A program made the translations under genes and the position numbers. From Candidatus Zixiibacteriota bacterium (GTDB taxonomy: Bacteria; Zixibacteria; MSB-5A5; WJJR01), in NCBI GenBank assembly GCA_014729565.1, contig WJJR01000302.1, forward strand, positions 1 through 7,152: a stretch of 7,152 nt of DNA, in the 5' to 3' direction. Positions 1-5,048 of the stretch are shown one piece after another. Numbering within the stretch: the first letter of the stretch is position 1; every line of letters starts with the position of its first letter. Under the pieces are notes generated by a model that was given only the letters and a program-made list of their open reading frames with translations, made no database searches and had not been told where the DNA came from.

Positions 1-16
1 GATCAGGACCGGTGTA

Positions 17-601
17 TCACTCAGAACCATCGGACTTGGGCTGTTGGGCGGTCTCCCCCCATGACGCCGGTGGTGCCTTCCGCGTTAGTTCGAAATCCGG
101 GGTTACAGAGTTCAACGTGGCCGTAACGAACATCAAGACATTCTCGGGAGGCAACTGGACACTGGCCATCCGAAAATCATCCATCGGAAATTCGCCCGGC
201 GTGCTCAGATGAAGCCGCAACAATGGTCCTTGTCCCGGCGGAATCGGATCCGCTTGGACGGACGTATTCTTCGCCCACATAATTTGGACGAGAAGCGTCT
301 GATTCTCAGATCGATAAACCGGCTCGACCACGGGGAAATCCGCAATCAGCCCACCACGTGTCACAATCGAATCGAATGCCAGCGAGTCTCCCGCCGCAAA
401 CTTGAACGGGAGTGTCATTGCCAGGACAGGATTCGTGTTACTCATCCAGAATTCCACGATGGCGCTGTTGGGGCTTGCGCCGGGCTTGAGATGAGCGGTC
501 AGTTTGTCGCGCAACTCATCGTCGGCAACGGCATTCCCGGCCAGCATCGCCACCAATGCCACGCCAATGATCACAGTCACTCCACGGACTGTCGATTTCA
601 T
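17..601 (-). CDS. Small secreted protein, probable cohesin-like beta-sandwich
   Basis: About 194 aa, exported. Residues 1-26 form a Sec signal peptide: basic KSTVR start, hydrophobic VTVIIGVALVAML core, and a signal peptidase I site after AVA. The mature part is rich in beta-strand-like alternation (VEFWMSNTNP, MTLPFKFAAGD, LAFDSIV). That wording resembles the cohesin/carbohydrate-binding-like sandwiches common in secreted proteins of environmental bacteria; the fold is inference. The last ~20 residues are polar and proline-rich. Start choice: an in-frame ATG at 605-607 lies only 1 nt from AGGAG (609-613 on the plus strand), while the ATG at 599-601 is 7 nt away, so the inner ATG is preferred. 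The gene follows the thioredoxin-like gene by about 120 bp on the same strand, perhaps as the end of that operon or with its own promoter; I see no clear promoter or terminator. Catalytic function is unlikely; a structural or binding role is a guess. Confidence 0.75.
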   Translation of the reverse strand: MKSTVRGVTVIIGVALVAMLAGNAVADDELRDKLTAHLKPGASPNSAIVEFWMSNTNPVLAMTLPFKFAAGDSLAFDSIVTRGGLIADFPVVEPVYRSENQTLLVQIMWAKNTSVQADPIPPGQGPLLRLHLSTPGEFPMDDFRMASVQLPPENVLMFVTATLNSVTPDFELTRKAPPASWGETAQQPKSDGSE

Positions 602-608
602 AATCATG

Positions 609-613
609 CTCCT
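609..613 (-). promoter_or_regulatory. Shine-Dalgarno AGGAG deciding the start of the small secreted protein
   Basis: AGGAG, extendable to AAGAGGAG (609-616), reads on the minus strand. It is 7 nt from the ATG at 599-601 but only 1 nt from the ATG at 605-607. This favours the inner start and shortens the product by two residues. Confidence 0.6.
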
Positions 614-727
614 CTTCGACAGAAACTCTCACCAATGCCCACTTCAGGAATATCGACCATCGCATTCACTCCTCGAGCGAATCCCTAAGATACATCTACA
701 CTTGGAGTCGCGCCAGCGATGACTGGA

Positions 728-2287
728 TTATTGCGCCATGCGGTTGAGCCGGTCGACTGCCGCCCGGCGCCAGCGGACCATCGCCGAATCCGGCTGAAAG
801 CGTTCGGCCAGACGGGCGTCGACAGTCAACAAAAGCGGATTGAATCGATTCAGGTTCTGGCATTGCTCACGAGCAGAGGTGGCGACATCCCACTGCCCGG
901 CACGCGCGGCCAGCAGGGCCACAGTTGCCCGGTAAAGTCCAGTCGCGGTATTCATGGTGTCCGGTGGGGTGTCCTGGAGGATCGTTACGGCCTCATCCGT
1001 CCGTCCATGAGCGTCGGCAATGTACGCCGACAGAATGTGTGCCCACGCAAGGTCGCCGGCGCGGCGGTTCAGTTGATCGGAAAGCAGTCGCGCTCCCAAC
1101 GTATCGCCACGGTTCCAGCGATAGATGATTTGATCGACCCGGGCCTCGAGATAAGATGAGTCAGCGCGAATTGCCTGTCCGATGAGTGTCACCGCCTGGG
1201 CCGGCTTTTTGTTGTACCACGCCTGTCGAGCACTGGCGAGGAGGTTACGCGCACGCCCGCGAACCGTGTCGGGTGGTGCCGGCTCCTGCACCGTTCCAAT
1301 GGTGTCCAACCCACCGAGCGCCCCCTCCAGAACGCGCTCCCTCGCGGCGTCGTCCCATCCATATACGACTTCTTCAATACGTCCGCGGTAGTCCATCAGA
1401 ACGACGCACGGCAAATGGTCGATCTTCCAATGCCGGACCAGATCCCACTGCGCATCGAACAGAACCGTGTCTTTGACGCCCAACGAGGAAGCCCGTTCTC
1501 GAAGGGCTGCCGCGCCGGTTACGTCGTACGCATCAACATTGACCGGGACCAAGTCCCACGTCATGGCCGCCTTTTTGACCTGACCGGCCGTCTCCTGCAA
1601 CATGGACTCCGATGGATGCGACCATGTCGCCCAGAACACGAAGACAGTCGCAGTGCCGGCACGCCAGATGACATCGGTTCCGTGACCGTCCTCGAATGTG
1701 AGTTGCGTGAATGTCAAGCCGGCGGCAATGCTCGGCAGAGGGAGTTTGTTTCCGAGCAGACCATGGCAGGCGCGTCGATACAGAACAGTTGCCGTATCGG
1801 AAATGCCGGCTGCACGATACACATCACCGTAGAGGATCACATCATCCGGCGTGCGCGGATAGCTTCGAGGCGGTGTACTCCGCACCACCTGAAGAGCGGA
1901 ATCCGATCTCCTTTGTGACATCAGGAGACGGATAAGGCTCGTGCGTACACGGCTGATGCGGGGATTCCCACTGAGGATGTCGGCAAGACCGGCCACGGCG
2001 CCGCTGGTATCGGCACTCAGTAGCAGCACGTCACTCTTGAGTATCTGCAACGACACATTGCCGGAGTCGGCTGTGAGTGCCGAATCCAAAACGGCGAGGG
2101 CCGAGTCGATTTGTTCGCGCGCGAGCAGTTGTTGTGCGATCTGTCCGGGCGTTGGATCATCCTGGGCAAGCGCCTGTTCGAATGCGAGAATGCCGGTCAT
2201 CAGGACCATCAGTAGAATCACCGACCGAATCGTGAATCCGCGACAGATCCTGAAACACTGATGCTTGCTGGTCACGTGGCTACACAT
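728..2287 (-). CDS. Secreted TPR protein with a central TlpA-like thioredoxin fold lacking the CxxC cysteines
   Basis: 519 aa. The signal peptide has a long n-region (about 20 residues), the core SVILLMVLMTGILAF and probable cleavage after ALA at residue 41, so the protein acts outside the cytoplasm. Residues ~45-180 are helical and TPR-like (ARE/DSALAVLDSAL/SGNVSLQILKSD). Residues ~190-330 form a thioredoxin fold of the TlpA/AhpC-TSA type: FVFWATWSHPSESML at 216-230, then the expected cis-proline at P293 in HLPCVVLMDYRGRI. Residues ~345-490 hold a second helical TPR-like block. The active site that is normally WCxxC reads W222-S-H-P-S226, so both redox cysteines are serine and disulfide exchange is not expected. 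A chaperone-like or scaffolding role is an inference. The ATG overlaps the acetyltransferase stop by 8 bp, which suggests translational coupling; no strong Shine-Dalgarno precedes it. A GTG at codon 5 is an alternative start. Confidence 0.85.
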   Translation of the reverse strand: MCSHVTSKHQCFRICRGFTIRSVILLMVLMTGILAFEQALAQDDPTPGQIAQQLLAREQIDSALAVLDSALTADSGNVSLQILKSDVLLLSADTSGAVAGLADILSGNPRISRVRTSLIRLLMSQRRSDSALQVVRSTPPRSYPRTPDDVILYGDVYRAAGISDTATVLYRRACHGLLGNKLPLPSIAAGLTFTQLTFEDGHGTDVIWRAGTATVFVFWATWSHPSESMLQETAGQVKKAAMTWDLVPVNVDAYDVTGAAALRERASSLGVKDTVLFDAQWDLVRHWKIDHLPCVVLMDYRGRIEEVVYGWDDAARERVLEGALGGLDTIGTVQEPAPPDTVRGRARNLLASARQAWYNKKPAQAVTLIGQAIRADSSYLEARVDQIIYRWNRGDTLGARLLSDQLNRRAGDLAWAHILSAYIADAHGRTDEAVTILQDTPPDTMNTATGLYRATVALLAARAGQWDVATSAREQCQNLNRFNPLLLTVDARLAERFQPDSAMVRWRRAAVDRLNRMAQ

Positions 2288-2726
2288 CCGCTGACTGACG
2301 TTTGCTGAAGTACAGGACCTCCGGCATTACGATGTACCCCGCGCGTTGGAAAAGGTTCTGCGAGTGAACATTATAGTCTTCGATCAGAGCGGCGATAATC
2401 CGACGGCCCTGTGCTTCGAGGACACGCTCCGCTTCTTCGATCAGGGCCATTCCCATACCGGTTCCACGGAAATCGGGATGCACCGCCAATCGATTGATCC
2501 ACCCCCTACGGCCATCATCGGTTGCGATGACAGAGCCAACCAGTGAGTCGTCTGAAAATGCGCCAAGGTGTCCGTTGGGATTTTGTGCCCGTTCGATCTG
2601 CAATTGATCGAGTGCATCGCGCCCCCGGGGACGGTAGTCCAGTTCGGCGGCATCCCACAGTTGATGCAGCAGGGGCAACTCCTCGACCGTCATTGAACGA
2701 ATGACCGGTTGGGGACGCTCACTCAT
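2280..2726 (-). CDS. GNAT-family N-acetyltransferase
   Basis: 148 aa, cytoplasmic, the usual length of a single-domain GNAT enzyme. It should transfer an acetyl group from acetyl-CoA to an amine; the substrate cannot be read from the sequence. Core strand beta-4 and motif A are clear: INRLAVHPDFRGTGMGMALI at residues 77-96, with the R/Q-x-x-G-x-G/A pyrophosphate loop as R87-G-T-G90-M-G92. Motif B follows as NVHSQNLFQRAGY (119-131), and the C-terminal strand ends in LYFSKR. Its ATG lies inside the stop of the exonuclease gene (ATGA, 2723-2726), and its own stop overlaps the next gene by 8 bp, so all three are probably co-translated. The motif order resembles the ribosomal-protein RimI-like group, but that is not enough to name it. 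The partner genes do not suggest a toxin-antitoxin pair. Confidence 0.9.
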   Translation of the reverse strand: MSERPQPVIRSMTVEELPLLHQLWDAAELDYRPRGRDALDQLQIERAQNPNGHLGAFSDDSLVGSVIATDDGRRGWINRLAVHPDFRGTGMGMALIEEAERVLEAQGRRIIAALIEDYNVHSQNLFQRAGYIVMPEVLYFSKRQSADV

Positions 2727-3586
2727 AGCGCACCTTCTCCACCGTTGTCAGGCCAACGCTTCGCCCCACCGACCGGACTCCACTGCACAATGCGATCGAG
2801 ACGGAATTGCCGTTCGGCGTTTCTCAGTGAACAGTGTCCGCGTAAATAGAGATGTTCACCGTACTGCGAGATCTGAATTTCGCGGATGGAACGACGCGTT
2901 CGTGAACCGTTGGCGGTTAGGTAGACAATCTCCACTTCTCCCTCACGTCGGATCAGATCGCTTAAACCGTCGGGGAGCACCGGAACTACCTGACGTTCGG
3001 CGACGACACGTGGCGCAGATACGATTTCGTTCAACTGTCGGTGAGCTAGTTGCGCCTGTTCGACAATGGCATCAAAGACGCGTAGTGTTGTTTCACAGTC
3101 AGCCATCGCGCGGTGTGCATTCGGTTGTGGAATGTGCAAGTGGCGCGCCACCGATGCCAGGCTGTTGGAGGACAAGTTGAGATAGCGCTTTGACACCAGG
3201 CGCGTATCGATCACCGCCGGAACCCGAAACTCGCGTGAGCACTGGGCGTATTCGCTTTGAACGAAGCCCAGGTCGAAAGGTGCGTTATGCGCGATAAAGA
3301 CCGCGTCCGAAAGCGTCTCGTCCAACTCAGGCATGATCGCACAGAACCGCGGCGCACCTTCCAGCATGTCTGGCGTGATCCCGTTGACGGCAAACGCACC
3401 GGCCGAAATCGGACGCTGCGGATCGACAAACGACACAAATCGCCGAACGGAACCGTCGGGCTCGCGTCGAATCACAGCGATTTCACAGATACGGTCGCCA
3501 TACCGCGGCGAGAGGCCGGTCGTTTCAACGTCCACGACGGCAACAGGAACTTCACTCAGAGGTCGCTGTGCGATATCGCTCTCCAT
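2723..3586 (-). CDS. DEDDh 3'-5' exonuclease (DnaQ-like) fused to a C-terminal WYL-like domain
   Basis: 287 aa from the ATG at 3584-3586. An upstream in-frame TTG (3638-3640) would give 305 aa; neither start has a convincing Shine-Dalgarno, and ATG is preferred. All five DEDDh residues are present: D19 and E21 in ExoI (VVDVETTGL), D105 in ExoII (HNAPFDLGF), H158 and D163 in ExoIII (HRAMADCET). It should remove nucleotides from 3' ends using two metal ions. Residues ~204-272 look like a WYL domain: a VEIVYLTANGSRTRRSI strand pair, then LYLRGHC in place of the signature and a FRLDRI ending (residues 261-266). WYL domains bind nucleic acid or nucleotides and often control phage-defence regulators or helicases. 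Here the domain could direct or gate the nuclease (inference). It lacks the polymerase-binding features needed to call it the pol III epsilon subunit. It is the first gene of an overlapping cluster. Confidence 0.88.
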   Translation of the reverse strand: MESDIAQRPLSEVPVAVVDVETTGLSPRYGDRICEIAVIRREPDGSVRRFVSFVDPQRPISAGAFAVNGITPDMLEGAPRFCAIMPELDETLSDAVFIAHNAPFDLGFVQSEYAQCSREFRVPAVIDTRLVSKRYLNLSSNSLASVARHLHIPQPNAHRAMADCETTLRVFDAIVEQAQLAHRQLNEIVSAPRVVAERQVVPVLPDGLSDLIRREGEVEIVYLTANGSRTRRSIREIQISQYGEHLYLRGHCSLRNAERQFRLDRIVQWSPVGGAKRWPDNGGEGAL

Positions 3587-3715
3587 GTCCGTCAAAATGG
3601 GACGATCGTCGTGGCGGTGCCAGTCTGTTTTTCTCGACAAAAGAAGGTTAGTAGCGACAGATCTGTGCGTCTATCCCTCCACTGCCCAGCAGATTCCTGG
3701 AGTGAGTGCCGGGTG

Positions 3716-3850
3716 TCCCACAGTTCCAGGACCCGTTGAAATACCGCATGTACATCGCGTAGGTCCGGCTTTCAGCCGGAGCGGTGCGGCTAGGAGCCGC
3801 ACCTACGCGCCGACGATATAAGTTCTCCAACACGCTCTTCTACTGTGGGA
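3716..3850. repeat. Split palindromic repeat: 9-bp inverted arms around a ~110 bp insert
   Basis: TCCCACAGT (3716-3724) is the exact reverse complement of ACTGTGGGA (3842-3850). The same arms sit only 3 nt apart, as tight hairpins, at 4455-4471 (CCACAGT GCT ACTGTGG) and 6533-6551 (CCCGCAGT TCT ACTGTGGG). All three copies are preceded by a similar GC-rich lead, CCGGGTG or CCCGGTG. The copy here therefore looks like one of these hairpins opened by an insertion. TTC occurs at both junctions (3724-3726 and 3838-3840), which could be a 3-bp duplication. The insert carries the three-way palindrome at 3756-3809. No transposase is present in the window. Confidence 0.55.
3756..3809. repeat. REP-like palindrome able to fold as a three-way junction
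   Basis: A perfect 9-bp outer stem, CGCGTAGGT (3756-3764) with ACCTACGCG (3801-3809), closes two perfect 6-bp hairpins: CCGGCT-TTC-AGCCGG (3765-3779) and GCGGCT-AGG-AGCCGC (3786-3800), joined by a 6-nt linker. The layout is that of the interspersed extragenic palindromes many bacteria carry in intergenic DNA, often mobilised by RAYT (Y1) transposases encoded elsewhere. There is no T-run on either side, so it is not a standard intrinsic terminator, although transcripts could still be stabilised or slowed by it. Confidence 0.7.
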
Positions 3851-4059
3851 ATGTCGCTGCCTCAGGATGAACAGCGCCGTAAGGCACCCGCCTGTAGGCC
3901 ACCTGGTGAATCGCGCGTGGGTCATCTCCGTGACGTTCCATGTCTTAGCTTTCAACTGCTTGCGACTTGCTGATTGCGTCAAAAACCACCCTCAACCTAC
4001 AAGACATTCCACATTGAACTGGAATACAGGAAGGGACGGCAGGTAATTGTAAATGGATG

Positions 4060-4335
4060 AGCGTTCGACCATCCGCTTCCTTGGTCAGTTAATTTGGCGA
4101 GAGATTAGCCGTACCGGAGTTGTCCGAGTGTATGTACGTGGGGCATGTTCGCTTCTCACGCGACAGTGACACGATGATCATGACACCCGGTCGGCTTTGG
4201 AGCGGGTCGCTGCATACGGTATCGTTGTCGACGCTAGAGATCATTCACACGACTCAGCTACCGGGCGCTGAGCCGGCAAGTGATTTTCCAATGTTTGGAG
4301 GAATTGTCCTGGGACACCGGCAGGGTAACATGTAG
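4060..4335 (+). pseudogene. Decayed C-terminal fragment of a beta-propeller lipoprotein
   Basis: The frame ending at TAG 4333-4335 aligns by eye with the last ~90 residues of the lipoprotein at 5049-6134. LAVPELSECMYVGHV matches LSVFELDSLIYRGRV; VRFSRDSDTMIM matches VEFVGDTKSAIM; VSLSTLEIIHTTQLPG matches RVDVNQLEPTHAVELPL; the closing MFGGIVLGHRQ matches LLGAMTVGRRP. The match continues upstream through an in-frame TAA (4090-4092): SASLVS-stop-FGERL faces ALALISDMNSGL. The TTG at 4120 that would open a 71-codon frame lies inside the conserved region and is not a real start. The relic also lacks about seven residues of the GRVSIPGGQ loop. No N-terminus or lipobox was found upstream. It appears to be the remnant of an older array member. 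Confidence is limited because the alignment was made by eye. Confidence 0.55.
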
Positions 4336-4368
4336 TCTCTGTATTGGCGAGCGAAACAGAGGAAGTGT

Positions 4369-4527
4369 TTGGCGAAAGCCAGGCTCCTGATCCTATGTTT
4401 GCTCACGGCAGTTCTCGCCGTGTATGTGAGTACGCTTGCCCAGAGCCGGGTGCCCCACAGTGCTACTGTGGAAAGCCTGCAGCCTGGCTGGGTTGTTCAT
4501 ACCAACGGGACTACTCTTATCTCCTAG
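4369..4527 (+). CDS. Short exported protein, 52 aa, TTG start, possibly a truncated gene
   Basis: The frame opening at TTG 4369 and ending at TAG 4525-4527 encodes a textbook Sec signal peptide: MAKAR, then a hydrophobic LLILCLLTAVLAVYVS run, then cleavage after TLA. Only about 27 mature residues follow (QSRVPHS...GWVVHTNGTTLIS). AGAGGA (4358-4363) provides a Shine-Dalgarno 5-6 nt before the TTG. The gene starts 33 nt after the decayed lipoprotein relic. It parallels the exported protein that follows the intact lipoprotein at 6242. A copy of the palindromic repeat (4455-4471) falls inside the frame. The short mature part suggests an N-terminal remnant of a longer exported protein. No family was recognised, and it could also be non-functional. 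Confidence 0.4.
   Translation: MAKARLLILCLLTAVLAVYVSTLAQSRVPHSATVESLQPGWVVHTNGTTLIS
4455..4471. repeat. Tight palindrome, second copy of the CCACAGT/ACTGTGG family
   Basis: CCACAGT-GCT-ACTGTGG is a perfect 7-bp stem with a 3-nt loop. With the lead CCGGGTGCC it matches the copies at 3716/3842 and 6533-6551. It lies inside the 52-codon exported ORF and is not followed by a T-run. Confidence 0.55.
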
Positions 4528-4737
4528 AACAATTGCAATAAAACAGTATTGACACCACAGATTTCTGTATCGTTCTCCTTGACATCTGACCCCCCCCTGC
4601 ACATTGCGATTGTGATAGGGTAGTGTAATGAATCGCGCACGGCTGGGCCGCCATTTGCGGGTGTAACGGGGTTGTAAGACCCTCAGCAATGGTGGCAGAT
4701 GACAGAGCGTCGTCGACCGTTCCGCGTCGGCGATTCG

Positions 4738-4752
4738 ACACGGTAACCGTGT
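4738..4752. repeat. Perfect palindrome ACACGGT-A-ACCGTGT
   Basis: Two 7-bp arms flank a single A. As RNA it would be a hairpin with loop TAA; as DNA it has the symmetry of a dimeric repressor operator. It lies about 300 bp upstream of the lipoprotein start. A regulatory role is only a possibility, and no regulator is encoded nearby. Confidence 0.35.
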
Positions 4753-4885
4753 TGTGAGTCTAACGCCGTTGTTGGTGGCACACCGGGCTGTTTGACGACT
4801 TGACAATTGCGAAGACCGGGGGGCGGCGTGAGCTGCCGCCGTCAGGACAAGTTGCGATGTTCGCAGCGTGCGAGTGCGTCCATGA

Positions 4886-4900
4886 GGCGCCACAGGCGCC
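4886..4900. repeat. GC-rich hairpin GGCGCC-ACA-GGCGCC
   Basis: This is a perfect 6-bp stem with a 3-nt loop, just before the duplicated leader block. Each arm is itself self-complementary, so the site can also pair in other registers. There is no T-tail, so it is not a standard intrinsic terminator. Confidence 0.4.
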
Positions 4901-4927
4901 GCACGGCTTGTTACGTTCCGTGGGAAG

Positions 4928-4948
4928 AAAGGAGGTGTTCGGATGTAG
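4928..4948 (+). promoter_or_regulatory. Perfect Shine-Dalgarno followed by ATG-TAG (start-stop element), copy A
   Basis: AAAGGAGGT (4928-4936) is close to the full anti-Shine-Dalgarno complement. It sits at ideal spacing (7 nt from GGAGG) from ATG 4943-4945, which is followed at once by TAG. Copy B has the same arrangement with TAA (6593-6613). It could be a ribosome-loading site with no product, or in copy A the relic 3' end of an exported-protein gene, because the frame in copy B closes a real ORF. Confidence 0.4.
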
Positions 4949-4984
4949 GTAGAATAGATGATTGTTGGGAGAAAGCTCCTTGAG

Positions 4985-5004
4985 CACGGATTGGGCCAAC
5001 CGTG
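4985..5004 (+). promoter_or_regulatory. Conserved leader hairpin, copy A
   Basis: CACGG-A-TTG / CAA-CCGTG pairs as 8 bp with one bulged A and loop GGC. Copy B (6650-6669) pairs as a straight 7-bp stem with a different loop. It lies about 45 nt before the lipoprotein ATG, in the probable 5' untranslated region. A role in translation or mRNA stability is inference. Confidence 0.4.
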
Positions 5005-5048
5005 ACCGGGAGCTAGCACGTGCCAACCGCCTGGAGCAAGGGACAGCA

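Larger units (their letters stand above)
3641..4059. other. Gene-free region between the minus-strand cluster and the plus-strand array
   Basis: Open frames here run through palindromes and have no recognisable protein pattern. I see no tRNA, no convincing promoter for the exonuclease cluster, and no T-tailed terminator. The main content is the nested inverted repeats at 3716-3850, described separately. The part from 3851 to 4059 shows nothing I can name, apart from possible decayed coding sequence at its right edge. Confidence 0.6.
4528..4903. other. Hairpin-rich spacer upstream of the intact lipoprotein, no recognisable gene
   Basis: Only short frames (about 50 codons or fewer) run on the plus strand and none looks like a protein. 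The longer minus-strand frame crosses repeats and the lipoprotein ribosome binding site and is not credible. The DNA contains several small inverted repeats: ACAGATTTCTGT (4557-4568), CGACACGG-TAA-CCGTGTTG (4737-4754 core), GGCGGC/GCCGCC (4822-4840) and GGCGCC-ACA-GGCGCC (4886-4900), plus a run of eight C (4590-4597). TTGACA occurs at 4549, 4579 and 4800, but none has a good -10 at normal spacing. Confidence 0.55.

Noticed and set aside
2280..2726. GNAT protein as a TacT-type toxin of a toxin-antitoxin pair
   Set aside because: No small ribbon-helix-helix (DUF1778-like) antitoxin lies next to it. Its overlapping neighbours are a nuclease and a secreted TPR protein.
3333..3821. 162-codon plus-strand frame and the 61-codon minus-strand frame at 3648-3833
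   Set aside because: The first is antisense to the exonuclease, and both read through the REP-like palindrome (RVGAAPSRTAPAESRTY-type translation). These are shadows of repeat DNA.
3756..3850. Strong hairpins as an intrinsic terminator between the divergent regions
   Set aside because: No T-run follows on either strand, and the repeated family nature explains the symmetry better.
4590..4597. Run of eight C as a phase-variation tract
   Set aside because: It lies in a spacer without a recognisable ORF or promoter that slippage would switch, so there is no target to support it.
4549..4805. TTGACA boxes at 4549, 4579 and 4800 as -35 elements
   Set aside because: None has a recognisable -10 hexamer at 16-19 bp, and the sigma consensus of the organism is unknown.
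4958..5005. 15-codon ORF in the leader, with an equal-length ORF in copy B (6623-6670), as a leader peptide
   Set aside because: Differences between the copies are mostly amino-acid changing (VGRKL versus IRNES), and neither has its own Shine-Dalgarno, so peptide-level selection is not supported.
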